This document shows, one piece after another, positions 6,567 through 12,964 of a DNA stretch of 44,388 nucleotides (position 1 is the first letter of the stretch; every line of letters begins with the position of its first letter). The stretch is from the IMG/VR virus record IMGVR_UViG_3300029448_007258, positions 1 to 44,388 of that record, one strand, 5' to 3'. The position numbers were made by a program, and so were the translations under genes. Under the pieces are notes generated by a model. That model did not search any database and was not told the DNA's origin. It saw only the letters and a program-made list of their open reading frames with translations. Origin of the DNA: a virus.

Positions 6567-6914
6567 TTATGCTTCTCCTTTTACTTTGTTAAAAAATTCA
6601 TCCTTAGTAATACCAAGTCTACCTTTGGTTTTCAAACCCCAAGAATATTCACTCTTTAATTTCTTGTTAGCCAATACATTAACCCAAAACTCATCAGTTG
6701 GATTAACACAAACAAAATCATAGTTCTTTAAGAACCTATCAACAGCATCACCTCTAAAAAAATAACATCTCTCATATCGTAGATTAAGAGTAGAATTAAA
6801 AAGTTTGGGTTTACCATCATAACCTTCATCTACAGAAACATGATGAATAGTACCACTCTTCTTATTTACCCAAATACTATAAGAACCTTTCTTCAGATGT
6901 TTTTTCAAATTCAT
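6567..6914 (-). CDS. Hypothetical protein, first gene after promoter P1
   Basis: The ATG at 6914 gives 115 residues (MNLKKHLKKGSYSIWVNKKS...). I prefer it to 6935 because AAAAAGGG lies 8 bases upstream, whereas 6935 falls at the predicted transcription start. Content includes a strand-rich start and an aromatic segment (LRYERCYFFRGDAVDRFLKN). Unknown function; leader mirrors that of the HAD gene at 7101-7607. Confidence 0.6.
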   Translation of the reverse strand: MNLKKHLKKGSYSIWVNKKSGTIHHVSVDEGYDGKPKLFNSTLNLRYERCYFFRGDAVDRFLKNYDFVCVNPTDEFWVNVLANKKLKSEYSWGLKTKGRLGITKDEFFNKVKGEA

Positions 6915-6940
6915 TATTTTTTCCCTTTTTGTCATATGTG

Positions 6941-6970
6941 AATATACTAAAGAATTAGTATATGTGTCAA
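6941..6970 (-). promoter_or_regulatory. Promoter P1 (TTGACA-18-TATATT)
   Basis: Minus-strand -35 TTGACA at 6970-6965 and -10 TATATT at 6946-6941, 18 bases apart, with an A-rich stretch just upstream of the -35. One of eight near-identical minus-strand promoters in this block. The sequence after the -10 (CACATATGACAAA) is repeated after P2. Confidence 0.8.
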
Positions 6971-6984
6971 GGTTTTTTTTAAAT

Positions 6985-7099
6985 TAATTTTGAGTGCCAC
7001 TAACTTAACCCACATTCCATGGCGGCGCTTATTGTCCAATGTGGAGAACGCACTATTAGCGTTCGGCGCTCGAGAACCATTAGTGAACACTCAAAATTA
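6985..7099. ncRNA. Structured RNA element, branched fold
   Basis: A 115-base gap between the HAD stop and promoter P1 has no gene but extensive pairing. A closing helix of 12 pairs joins 6985-6996 with 7088-7099 and is continued by 6 pairs (6998-7003 with 7080-7085). Inside are a 7-pair arm (7010-7016 with 7038-7044) and a 6-pair arm with a 7-base loop (7046-7051 with 7059-7064; loop ACTATTA in plus sense). GGCGCT occurs in both remaining loop segments. The coding strand is uncertain because the helices are symmetric; as minus-strand RNA it would be the 3' part of the HAD transcript. No known class recognised. Confidence 0.65.
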
Positions 7100-7100
7100 T

Positions 7101-7607
7101 TTAGAAGTCTCCCGGTGCTACTTGAAAAGTATTAAGACCTAAGTCTCTCCACATCTTCACAACCTTATCTCTATCGTCAACTACAAGAAAAACATCATCG
7201 ATATCTACGAAAGTATCTAACATAGCCTTCTTTAGTATTTCATCTGGCATAAATCTCATATCAGGTGTGGCTGGATTACCAGCAGCAATTGGCCACGAGT
7301 CTGCTTTAAACTTATCTGGTCTCATAACCAAAAGGTCAAATGGTACATTATGTATCTTCAACCAATCTCTAGTAGCAAAGAAACCTCTATCGTTTCTTCC
7401 ACTAAAGATAACAATCTTAAATCCATCTTTATGAAACATCTGAGCCATTTTGATTACTGGTGCATTTGGTGTATCCCAATCCATAATAGAAGTAGGAGAA
7501 GCAAATATATCCCAATTCAACTTACCATTAGCTTTAAGAGACTTATCTCTCCTAACATCAATATTAGCAAGAGTTCCATCTAAATCAAAAATTACTGTTT
7601 TTTTCAT
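7101..7607 (-). CDS. HAD phosphatase (polynucleotide-kinase phosphatase-like)
   Basis: The ATG at 7607 follows TGAGGAAAAA and gives MKKTVIFDLDGTLAN; 168 residues. HAD motifs: DLDGT (8-12), IVIFSGRND (motif II), a Lys in KMWRD/KADSW region and VFLVVDDRDK (motif IV). The layout with NVPFDLLVMRPD is typical of the 3'-phosphatase domain of T4 Pnkp and stand-alone phage relatives. Probable role is removal of 3' phosphates from DNA or RNA ends or of small phosphates. Transcribed from P2. Confidence 0.8.
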   Translation of the reverse strand: MKKTVIFDLDGTLANIDVRRDKSLKANGKLNWDIFASPTSIMDWDTPNAPVIKMAQMFHKDGFKIVIFSGRNDRGFFATRDWLKIHNVPFDLLVMRPDKFKADSWPIAAGNPATPDMRFMPDEILKKAMLDTFVDIDDVFLVVDDRDKVVKMWRDLGLNTFQVAPGDF

Positions 7608-7630
7608 TTTTTCCTCATTTGTCATATGTG

Positions 7631-7660
7631 AATATACAAATAAAAGGTTATACAAGTCAA
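7631..7660 (-). promoter_or_regulatory. Promoter P2 (TTGACT-18-TATATT)
   Basis: -35 TTGACT at 7660-7655, -10 TATATT at 7636-7631, spacing 18. It drives the HAD gene. The bases after the -10 duplicate those of P1 (CACATATGACAAA). Confidence 0.8.
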
Positions 7661-7664
7661 GGTT

Positions 7665-7967
7665 TTATTTATCTTTTTTTGGATATTTTATTCTCTCTAT
7701 GATGTTACCAAATGTATCGTGATCGTATACCGACTCAGAACCATCTCTATGTTTAGTTCCGTTTATTACTCTTTCATCTACAAATGCTATGTGGGCTGGG
7801 TGTTCGTGCGGTAATACCAAAGCTAGTTTTATATTTTCAAATTGTAGCTCAGCCCAGCTCTCATCTTGATAGCTTACCTCACAATCGAAATTTTCTTTAT
7901 ACCAGTTAACTCCATGATTTATATTTGTAACTACTATTGCTATGTGATCAATCTTCTCCATCTTCAT
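7665..7967 (-). CDS. VOC/glyoxalase-fold protein
   Basis: A 100-residue protein: MKMEKIDHIAIVVTNINHGV then NWYKENFDC...VSYQDESWAELQFENIKLALV and HPAHIAFVDE. This is the beta-alpha-beta-beta-beta order of a vicinal-oxygen-chelate domain, with His8 and His in HIAF as possible metal ligands. The single short domain would dimerise. Substrate unknown. The start overlaps the acidic tail of the upstream gene. Confidence 0.75.
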   Translation of the reverse strand: MKMEKIDHIAIVVTNINHGVNWYKENFDCEVSYQDESWAELQFENIKLALVLPHEHPAHIAFVDERVINGTKHRDGSESVYDHDTFGNIIERIKYPKKDK

Positions 7968-8256
7968 CCTCGTCTTTTTTATTCATAAACCTTAGTTCTA
8001 AATCAGCCACCATTTCATCTAAGGTCATGGAATCTCTTTCTCCAACAGGTTTGTTTTCATCTGGCATTGTATTTTGGTCACCAAATATAAACTCATCTAA
8101 CATATCATTATAAGCTCTCATATCTTTTAGATTTTGAATAAACCTATTAAAAGATCCAATATCAGGAAACTTATCGCTAACCATTTGTAAAGTTGCTATA
8201 ATCATATTAAGTTGTTTACCTTGAACCAAAAAATGTTTTTCAGGATCTTTCCACAT
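7948..8256 (-). CDS. Hypothetical protein with acidic tail
   Basis: A 102-residue helical protein beginning MWKDPEKHFLVQGKQLNMII with AGGAG 8 bases upstream, ending in KKDEDEDGED. The acidic tail and helical core suggest protein binding, but there is no recognised domain. Confidence 0.6.
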   Translation of the reverse strand: MWKDPEKHFLVQGKQLNMIIATLQMVSDKFPDIGSFNRFIQNLKDMRAYNDMLDEFIFGDQNTMPDENKPVGERDSMTLDEMVADLELRFMNKKDEDEDGED

Positions 8257-8270
8257 ATTATTCTCCTTAT

Positions 8271-9206
8271 TTATAAATATAACTCTTTGTATTTCTCAAC
8301 CGCTAACTCCTTAGCCTTTGCCTCAACCATAACATCCAACTCATGACCATATGTATTTATTTTATTTATAACATAATCAGAGTGAGCTTGTGGTCTAATC
8401 GATTCATCTAATTGTTCTTTACTTCTACTTTCTGAATAATGAACAACCGGTTTTATATCTCCCCAAGTTTCAACAGCCATACATAAGGCTTCTTCTTCTG
8501 TCAAATCACCTGTACAGAATTTATGGTGATGGTAATCAAAAACAATAGGAATGCCAATACGGTTGTAAACTCCGTAATATAAGTCTTTAACAGAATACAT
8601 AGAAGCCTTATCATCGTTCTCTACAGTTAACCTACTCTTTACTGATTTCGGTAACCTCTTAAAGTTCTTACAGAATCTTTTCATAGCTGATTGTTTATCT
8701 CCATAAGCTCCACCGATGTGTATATTTATCTTATTGTATGGACTATGATACAATCCCATCATATCGAATACATCACCATGCATCGACAAATCATTGATAC
8801 AATTATCAACAACGTGTTCGTGTGGTGAAGTCAATACATTGAAAGGACCTGGATGGGATGTAATTCTTAGATTATGAGTCTTAGCCTTAACACCAGCAGA
8901 ATGTAAATACATCTTAATTTCATCCAAGTCTTTCAAGTCTGCCCAATTATACTCTGATTTCCAAGGAGCTAAGCCTGAAGATACACGAAAAATTTTGTAT
9001 CCATTGAGAATATTCCAATCAATAATCTTTCCCAAGTCTTTACAATTCTGTAAGGTTAGTTCACTAGCATAATCCAAACCCTTAGATTCAAAGGTTCTCT
9101 TAATCATACTACGACCTGTAGTGATTGGTTTTACTCCCTTCTCCTGCCCACCATACTTTTGTGGATAACTCAGTTGCATATTAATACAAGCATAGCCCAT
9201 ATTCAT
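8271..9206 (-). CDS. uvsE: UV damage endonuclease UvdE/UvsE
   Basis: A 311-residue TIM-barrel repair nuclease. The ATG at 9206 is chosen over 9221 because AGGAAGG precedes it and MNMGYACINMQLS is the usual UvdE opening. Family segments in order: YACIN (5-9), FRVSS (73-77), RITSHPGPF (114-122), NIHIGG (161-166), TVENDD (194-199), FDYHHH (223-228), VHYSES (255-260), AHSDY (274-278); the His, Glu and Asp metal ligands are present. It nicks DNA 5' to UV photoproducts, useful to a sunlit marine phage. Confidence 0.93.
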   Translation of the reverse strand: MNMGYACINMQLSYPQKYGGQEKGVKPITTGRSMIKRTFESKGLDYASELTLQNCKDLGKIIDWNILNGYKIFRVSSGLAPWKSEYNWADLKDLDEIKMYLHSAGVKAKTHNLRITSHPGPFNVLTSPHEHVVDNCINDLSMHGDVFDMMGLYHSPYNKINIHIGGAYGDKQSAMKRFCKNFKRLPKSVKSRLTVENDDKASMYSVKDLYYGVYNRIGIPIVFDYHHHKFCTGDLTEEEALCMAVETWGDIKPVVHYSESRSKEQLDESIRPQAHSDYVINKINTYGHELDVMVEAKAKELAVEKYKELYL

Positions 9207-9221
9207 TTTACCTTCCTGCAT

Positions 9222-9497
9222 TTAACTTTCCTTTCCATCAGGCTCATCCCAATAATGTTCTTCACCTGGTGAGTTTATTTGTGATTCAATAAAATCTTCT
9301 GATGACATATTATCGTCACCCATATAATCTATACCATAATTATAATAATCGTTAATGTATCTTTGTATGTCTTTTGAATTGATGTATAACCCAACCATAT
9401 TTTGTGGTCTTATTTTGTTTAAAGCTGTTTGGTCTTTGTTGATTCTCTTAAATAAATAGTGGCCTAATTTGTTAAACATCATAATTTTTTTATCCAT
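9222..9497 (-). CDS. Hypothetical protein, acidic C-terminus
   Basis: A 91-residue protein (MDKKIMMFNKLGHYLFKRIN...). It overlaps the zinc-ribbon gene by 19 bases. A downstream ATG pair at residues 6-7 could be the true start. Tyr/Asn-rich centre, acidic tail EEHYWDEPDGKES. No family recognised. Confidence 0.55.
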   Translation of the reverse strand: MDKKIMMFNKLGHYLFKRINKDQTALNKIRPQNMVGLYINSKDIQRYINDYYNYGIDYMGDDNMSSEDFIESQINSPGEEHYWDEPDGKES

Positions 9498-10015
9498 CTT
9501 CGTTGCTTGGTAGACATCATTTGTAACGAGGTAAGTTCGTTGGTGATTTTGGATTTAACGGTTAGTGAAATCTTATCGCTTGTGTACAACGATTGTGTAA
9601 GTTCATACGCTGCTTGATAACCTCTACTATCATATCTATCAATAACTTCTTGCATGGCTTCCCGAATAGGAATGTAAATGGGTAATGGTGTAGGTTTGGG
9701 AATGTGTTTTGGCTTATCCTCTTTCTTAGTGTAATACCCCTTTAACCACCTATCCCAAGACTTATCCGATACGATACCTTTTGCTTTACGAGTAGTACCA
9801 CCAGCAGCTCGTCTATCCAAGCGCTTCATATTATTAGACTGTTCAGCTGACATAGGTTGGATATACCCACCTGTCTTATGTGGGTATACTGTATGGGATG
9901 CATACTTCTCTGTAGAACTACAATCCAAACATTCTGTGTAACCTAATTTATATCTATCCTCTGATACATTATTATCACAACTTACGCAAACGATGGCTTC
10001 TCTTTCTTTATCCAT
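9479..10015 (-). CDS. Zinc-ribbon protein
   Basis: A 178-residue protein with an N-terminal four-Cys zinc ribbon (C10-x2-C13 and C29-x2-C32 in CVSCDNNVSE...CLDCSS). A conserved basic segment follows (SNNMKRLDRRAAGGTTRKAK), then a proline-rich linker and a helical C-terminus. DksA/TraR-like or nucleic-acid-binding roles are possible, but the DksA coiled coil is missing. Function unknown. Confidence 0.6.
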   Translation of the reverse strand: MDKEREAIVCVSCDNNVSEDRYKLGYTECLDCSSTEKYASHTVYPHKTGGYIQPMSAEQSNNMKRLDRRAAGGTTRKAKGIVSDKSWDRWLKGYYTKKEDKPKHIPKPTPLPIYIPIREAMQEVIDRYDSRGYQAAYELTQSLYTSDKISLTVKSKITNELTSLQMMSTKQRRWIKKL

Positions 10016-10185
10016 TCAATATCCTTTATGTTTTTCTTACCTAATATCTGTCTAATGTGCGACTCTGAATCACCCCATAACCAAAATGTAATAACCTTAC
10101 CATCAGGCTTATAGATATCCATATCCCTAGCCTTAATATGAAACCATTGTGGTTCATCGTCACCATAGTCAAAGAATTTACTCAT
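9982..10185 (-). CDS. Small hypothetical protein, start uncertain
   Basis: A 67-residue frame (MSKFFDYGDDEPQWFHIKAR...). The ATG at 10185 has no ribosome site and lies inside the spacer of promoter P3, upstream of its -10. If P3 is active, translation must begin further in, perhaps at ATG 10122 where AGGG lies 4 bases ahead. A strand-rich body ends WIKKEKPSFA. No family recognised. Confidence 0.45.
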   Translation of the reverse strand: MSKFFDYGDDEPQWFHIKARDMDIYKPDGKVITFWLWGDSESHIRQILGKKNIKDIEWIKKEKPSFA

Positions 10186-10204
10186 AAAATGCCATACAAG
10201 TCAA
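10175..10204 (-). promoter_or_regulatory. Promoter P3 (TTGACT-18-TAAATT)
   Basis: -35 TTGACT at 10204-10199 and -10 TAAATT at 10180-10175, spacing 18. The spacer TGTATGGCATTTTATGAG is almost the same as that of P6 (TGTATGGCAATTAATGAG). The weaker -10 and the overlap with a possible start codon make it the least certain copy. Confidence 0.55.
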
Positions 10205-10207
10205 GCA

Positions 10208-10477
10208 CTATTTTACGAATCCTAAATATTTTCTGTATAGCTCATTAGCTAATCTTTTCTGTTCTTTGTTAAGAACATTATTAAGCCCGGACGATAGGTG
10301 ACCTTCCATCCTTAATACAGAGGTAAAATTCTTTCTCCAGTTAACCTTATCATACTCAGTAGTATTAGAAAACTTATCACCCCAGCGGCACATAGCTATC
10401 TGTAATGCTTTAATCTTCTTCTCTTGGGATATACGAATCTTATTAATCAACTTAGACCCGTAAACCTTTTTATCCAT
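10208..10477 (-). CDS. Hypothetical basic protein
   Basis: The start ATG at 10477 (MDKKVYGSKLINKIRISQEK) has GGAGAG upstream and overlaps the preceding stop by 8 bases; the longer frame is hydrophobic out-of-frame shadow of the upstream gene. 89 residues, Lys/Arg-rich, helical, ending KRLANELYRKYLGFVK. No family recognised. Confidence 0.6.
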   Translation of the reverse strand: MDKKVYGSKLINKIRISQEKKIKALQIAMCRWGDKFSNTTEYDKVNWRKNFTSVLRMEGHLSSGLNNVLNKEQKRLANELYRKYLGFVK

Positions 10478-10703
10478 TAATCGAATCTCTCCAAGCGTTA
10501 GAGATTTCAGGCATCGGGTCATTATCCTTAGCCCACGCTTCAAACCCATCAAACAACTCTTGATCGGTAAAACCACCAGCATCAGGATGACACCACAAAT
10601 CGGCATCCATATAGTTCCAATTAACACCACCCCTAAAAGGTCCTTCTGTAAACCAGTTCTCCGGCTTCTCTATTGCTTCTTGTAATATTTGATTTATTGT
10701 CAT
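10470..10703 (-). CDS. Hypothetical Trp/Asp-rich protein
   Basis: A 77-residue acidic protein (MTINQILQEAIEKPENWFTE...) with AAAGGA upstream. Many Trp, Asp and Gly residues suggest a compact globular fold. It is followed by the basic gene with an 8-base overlap, an acidic/basic pair that may interact. No family recognised. Confidence 0.6.
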   Translation of the reverse strand: MTINQILQEAIEKPENWFTEGPFRGGVNWNYMDADLWCHPDAGGFTDQELFDGFEAWAKDNDPMPEISNAWRDSING

Positions 10704-10714
10704 ATACTTTCCTT

Positions 10715-10939
10715 TTACTTTGTTGTTTCTAAATACTCTTCGATGATTGTCCTATCAGCCGTATCAGCCAAGTCATACAACTCAAAACCATCCTCATCAA
10801 AACCACCTGTGTCATAAAGAATGTGTTCTGCCATTCCCTCGTCAAAGTCGATAGTTCCATCAGCATTTATTGGGTGAGTCATTCCGGTTTTCATATTTAA
10901 AGCAGTTCCGATACTTTCTAATCTAACTAAGTTCATCAT
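10715..10939 (-). CDS. Hypothetical acidic protein after promoter P4
   Basis: ATG 10939 (or the next ATG, 10936) follows AAAAGG; the upstream in-frame GTG is not needed. About 74 residues, acidic (DFDEGMAEHILYDTGGFDED). The leader layout matches that of the gene after P1, where the product also begins MNL. Function unknown. Confidence 0.55.
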   Translation of the reverse strand: MMNLVRLESIGTALNMKTGMTHPINADGTIDFDEGMAEHILYDTGGFDEDGFELYDLADTADRTIIEEYLETTK

Positions 10940-10962
10940 TTTTTTCCTTTTATTCACAACTA

Positions 10963-10991
10963 AATATACACAGAATAACCGATAAAGTCAA
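10963..10991 (-). promoter_or_regulatory. Promoter P4 (TTGACT-17-TATATT)
   Basis: -35 TTGACT at 10991-10986, -10 TATATT at 10968-10963, spacing 17, with A-rich sequence upstream. Drives the acidic gene below it. Confidence 0.78.
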
Positions 10992-11000
10992 GGACTTTTT

Positions 11001-11372
11001 TTAATTATTTACAACGTAAGGCTTATCCCACTTACCAAGGTTAACGGAGATATACCAACCGACATCAAAGTAGTCTGTCATTATATCTGAGTTGTCGTGG
11101 TTACCATTGTTCATCGCTGGGATGACCTCACTTAGAAAGGCAAGAGCTTCTGCATTATCAGCGAAGTGGTCTTTGTACCAATACTCATTTATGTTTCTGA
11201 TAGTCCTACCATCCTGACCAACATACTTGAAGTCAATAGGACCAGATTGAAGCGTCAACCTGAGGGTAGAATAGTTATCAACAGAAAGAGTTCCTTTCAT
11301 ATTATGCTTCTTCAAAGCCTGTTTAATGGTTGGAGCTAACTTCTTTTTCTTTTCTTGATTCATATAAGCCAT
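11001..11372 (-). CDS. Hypothetical protein, 123 residues
   Basis: MAYMNQEKKKKLAPTIKQAL then KKHNMKGTLSVDNYSTLRLT; a basic helix followed by a strand-rich region and NEYWYKDHFADNAEALAFLS. The style (KxxLAPxIKxxLKxxxMKGTLSVxxHxTLxLxIxSG) recurs in phage and plasmid antirestriction or DUF-type proteins, but I cannot name the family. Transcribed from P5 through a leader of about 45 bases. Confidence 0.65.
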   Translation of the reverse strand: MAYMNQEKKKKLAPTIKQALKKHNMKGTLSVDNYSTLRLTLQSGPIDFKYVGQDGRTIRNINEYWYKDHFADNAEALAFLSEVIPAMNNGNHDNSDIMTDYFDVGWYISVNLGKWDKPYVVNN

Positions 11373-11424
11373 TACTTATTTCCTTTTTTTAAGTTGTTTA
11401 TTAATCTCTCATTTCTCATACCAT

Positions 11425-11454
11425 AATATACGGCAAAAATGCAATACGAGTCAA
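11425..11454 (-). promoter_or_regulatory. Promoter P5 (TTGACT-18-TATATT)
   Basis: -35 TTGACT at 11454-11449, -10 TATATT at 11430-11425, spacing 18, A-rich upstream element. Drives the 123-residue gene. Confidence 0.78.
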
Positions 11455-11477
11455 GTCTTTTTTAAAGTTTTTTTAAA

Positions 11478-11804
11478 TTAATTCCAATCAACCCCTGTGT
11501 ACGGTATCCTTAATAAATAATAGTGCTTATTGTCAATGGTAAATACCTCATTCTTAGCAAACTGATTCGTGGTCTCAAAAACTATCCTATCTATAATAAC
11601 CTCTTCCAGCTCAATTGAATATATAACAGGTAAACCATTCAAAGCAACCGGCCTGATAATCTCTATCTCAAGGTGACAACCCTCATCAAAAGCCGGTACC
11701 AGTCTATAAGGCACCATCTCTATCTTATACTGCCCCTTAGCGGTACAGAACATAAACGTAACTATAACCAATACCACATGTATCACACTAAACAACCTCT
11801 TCAT
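11478..11804 (-). CDS. Small secreted protein
   Basis: A 108-residue protein with AAAAGGAG ahead of the ATG. MKRLFSVIHVVLVIVTFMFC then TAKGQ forms a signal peptide, probably cut at KG/Q or TA/K. The mature part is beta-rich (YKIEMVPYRLVPAFDEGCHL...) with one Cys. A Gln start after cleavage is common in FCB-group bacteria. Periplasmic or surface function unknown. Confidence 0.65.
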   Translation of the reverse strand: MKRLFSVIHVVLVIVTFMFCTAKGQYKIEMVPYRLVPAFDEGCHLEIEIIRPVALNGLPVIYSIELEEVIIDRIVFETTNQFAKNEVFTIDNKHYYLLRIPYTGVDWN

Positions 11805-11831
11805 CTTATAACTCCTTTTATCTTTATTATA

Positions 11832-12074
11832 TTAAATGCTCTTCTTAACCAGATAGCTTAACCCATCTATCCTCTTATTAAGCTTGACAACCAACTCCTC
11901 AAGCTCAACCATACGCTTCTCCAACTCCTCAAACTTTTCCCTACTAGCTATGTTTACATTGTACATATCAGGATCTGATATAACCTTTGAAATCTTACCT
12001 ACCTTCTTCTCCAAGCTGCTCCTATTGGTTGCTTTGGTTAGCTTATTTAACTTATCCCAATTGTCATCTGCCAT
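11832..12074 (-). CDS. Small coiled-coil protein
   Basis: An 80-residue protein with AAAGGG upstream. Residues 42-75 (SREKFEELEKRMVELEELVV then KLNKRIDGLSYLVK) form a clear heptad coiled coil; the N-terminus is polar. Probably an oligomeric adaptor. No family recognised. Confidence 0.6.
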   Translation of the reverse strand: MADDNWDKLNKLTKATNRSSLEKKVGKISKVISDPDMYNVNIASREKFEELEKRMVELEELVVKLNKRIDGLSYLVKKSI

Positions 12075-12141
12075 AGTAGTTTCCCTTTAAGAAGTAAAGT
12101 CCTTTTGTATTACTTGTACTACGCTGTTTATTTTTTATCGT

Positions 12142-12258
12142 CTACGATACCGTAAAAGTATCAATTTCTATAGGAAGCAAAAACCAGTCTCTATTTAAAA
12201 ACAGGTATGAGCGACGTGACACTTTGTCATACTTTGGCGATTCACGAGCAATTGCCAT
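12142..12258 (-). CDS. Possible small protein (weak)
   Basis: A 38-residue frame (MAIARESPKYDKVSRRSYLF...) fills most of the gap after the 65-residue gene. There is no good ribosome site, and the area holds two copies of the 15-mer operator-like motif, so it may be regulatory instead. Kept only as a candidate. Confidence 0.25.
   Translation of the reverse strand: MAIARESPKYDKVSRRSYLFLNRDWFLLPIEIDTFTVS
12216..12230 (-). promoter_or_regulatory. Operator-like 15-mer, copy A
   Basis: ATGACAAAGTGTCAC on the minus strand, one of four matches to ATGWCRnnnTGWCAC in the window. It faces copy B at 12263-12277 in the opposite orientation. Confidence 0.45.
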
Positions 12259-12262
12259 GGGT

Positions 12263-12277
12263 ATGTCATTCTGTCAC
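12263..12277 (+). promoter_or_regulatory. Operator-like 15-mer, copy B
   Basis: ATGTCATTCTGTCAC on the plus strand, at the 3' end of the 65-residue gene. See copies A, C and D. Confidence 0.45.
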
Positions 12278-12474
12278 TAAGCTTCCCCTACCTCCATAAA
12301 GTTCATCCAGTAGTGTCTTTCCAGCATCACGGCTGATACTATGGTCCTGACGAACTCCACATCTTCCTTTATAAGCTTCGGTATGTGCTTGTCGTCCAGC
12401 CACATCATTATCATCTCCTGTTCCACCACCTCTAACACCTTCATAGCTACATTGTTTGGATCGAATTTTTCCAT
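12277..12474 (-). CDS. Small hypothetical protein behind a long structured leader
   Basis: A 65-residue helical, acidic protein (MEKFDPNNVAMKVLEVVEQE...), with AAAGGAG 9 bases upstream. It is the first gene after promoter P6, separated from it by about 170 untranslated bases with defined hairpins, so its translation may be controlled by RNA structure. Family not recognised. Confidence 0.65.
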   Translation of the reverse strand: MEKFDPNNVAMKVLEVVEQEMIMMWLDDKHIPKLIKEDVEFVRTIVSAVMLERHYWMNFMEVGEA

Positions 12475-12479
12475 ATTGG

Positions 12480-12645
12480 TATGCTCCTTTATCTGTATAC
12501 CTATAAATATTGTCTAGCTAAATATTATTTAGCGTACCGCTAAAATTTAGTGGGAACTCCAGACACCGACTCTATCGCCAGGACGGTGAACAGTGGCTCT
12601 TAACCCTAGTTCCCTCTAATTCTTTATTTTATCTCTCTAACTCAT
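12480..12645 (-). ncRNA. Structured 5' leader (riboregulator candidate)
   Basis: Minus-strand RNA from P6. A 63-base domain is closed by 7 pairs (12608-12614 with 12552-12558) and contains CACCG/CGGTG pairing (12584-12588 with 12564-12568). Downstream, nearer the gene, two mutually exclusive hairpins share one arm: the 17-base palindrome at 12517-12533 and the inverted repeat at 12528-12544. Then comes the ribosome site. This domain-plus-switch order is that of riboswitches or attenuators; no known class recognised. Confidence 0.5.
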
Positions 12646-12650
12646 GCCTA

Positions 12651-12680
12651 AATATACTCATTAATTGCCATACAAGTCAA
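12651..12680 (-). promoter_or_regulatory. Promoter P6 (TTGACT-18-TATATT)
   Basis: -35 TTGACT at 12680-12675, -10 TATATT at 12656-12651, spacing 18, preceded by AAAAAAATTAAAAAAA as an UP-like element. It opens the structured leader of the 65-residue gene. Confidence 0.8.
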
Positions 12681-12694
12681 GTCTTTTTTTAATT

Positions 12695-12920
12695 TTTTTC
12701 ACATAGTAGAATGGGGGAGAATCGAACTCCCCAGCCATACTAGCGGACTACTCAGGTAATCACTCCCTTTTGTCCTCTGACGCCACTTACCTAAGAGAGT
12801 GATTAGCTCTCTATCATCAGCCTTCATCCCATCGCCTTACTCAGTTGGGGATTTGAACCCCCGGCACACCAATTTTCAGCACCTTTCAGACTTCTGAGAG
12901 TGTCTTTGTTCTCTCTCAAC
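12695..12920 (-). ncRNA. Untranslated RNA with tRNA-Phe-like 3' half and second T-arm-like hairpin
   Basis: About 225 bases between promoters P7 and P6 with no gene. A T-arm-like segment (GGGGG TTCAAAT CCCC) lies at 12845-12861, and CTGAAAA, the anticodon loop of tRNA-Phe(GAA), lies exactly 22 bases upstream of the T loop as in real tRNA. The anticodon stem, D-arm and 7-pair acceptor do not form. A second T-arm-like hairpin (GGGGAG TTCGATT CTCCCC) is at 12713-12731. Between them, 9 pairs join 12797-12805 with 12757-12765, and a competing 6-pair helix joins 12787-12792 with 12754-12759. Degenerate tRNAs or a tRNA-mimic RNA are both possible. Confidence 0.5.
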
Positions 12921-12925
12921 ACCTA

Positions 12926-12955
12926 AATATACACATAAAAGCGCACATGAGTCAA
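12926..12955 (-). promoter_or_regulatory. Promoter P7 (TTGACT-18-TATATT)
   Basis: -35 TTGACT at 12955-12950, -10 TATATT at 12931-12926, spacing 18, A-rich element upstream. It transcribes the tRNA-like RNA region only. Confidence 0.8.
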
Positions 12956-12964
12956 GTCTTTTTT

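Noticed and set aside
7350-7722. Plus-strand frames overlapping the HAD gene and promoter P2
   Set aside because: They are antisense to the well-supported HAD gene and lack start signals.
8268-8275. TATAAATA on the minus strand, as in T4 late promoters (also at 33446-33453)
   Set aside because: Both copies lie only 11-12 bases before a start codon, so the transcript would begin inside the ribosome site. In an AT-rich sequence with overlapping stop and start codons, chance is enough.
10208-10630. Longer start (10630) for the basic 89-residue gene
   Set aside because: The extension covers the upstream gene in another frame; ATG 10477 has a proper ribosome site.
12552-12614. A short tRNA with acceptor stem GGGAACT/AGTTCCC
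   Set aside because: Only the acceptor and a weak D-like arm form; no anticodon or T arm is present.
12695-12960. Reading the two T-arm hairpins as two complete tRNAs, a tmRNA or a group I intron
   Set aside because: I could not form a 7-pair acceptor, a D-arm or an anticodon stem for either tRNA, found no tag-peptide frame for a tmRNA and no group I core helices.
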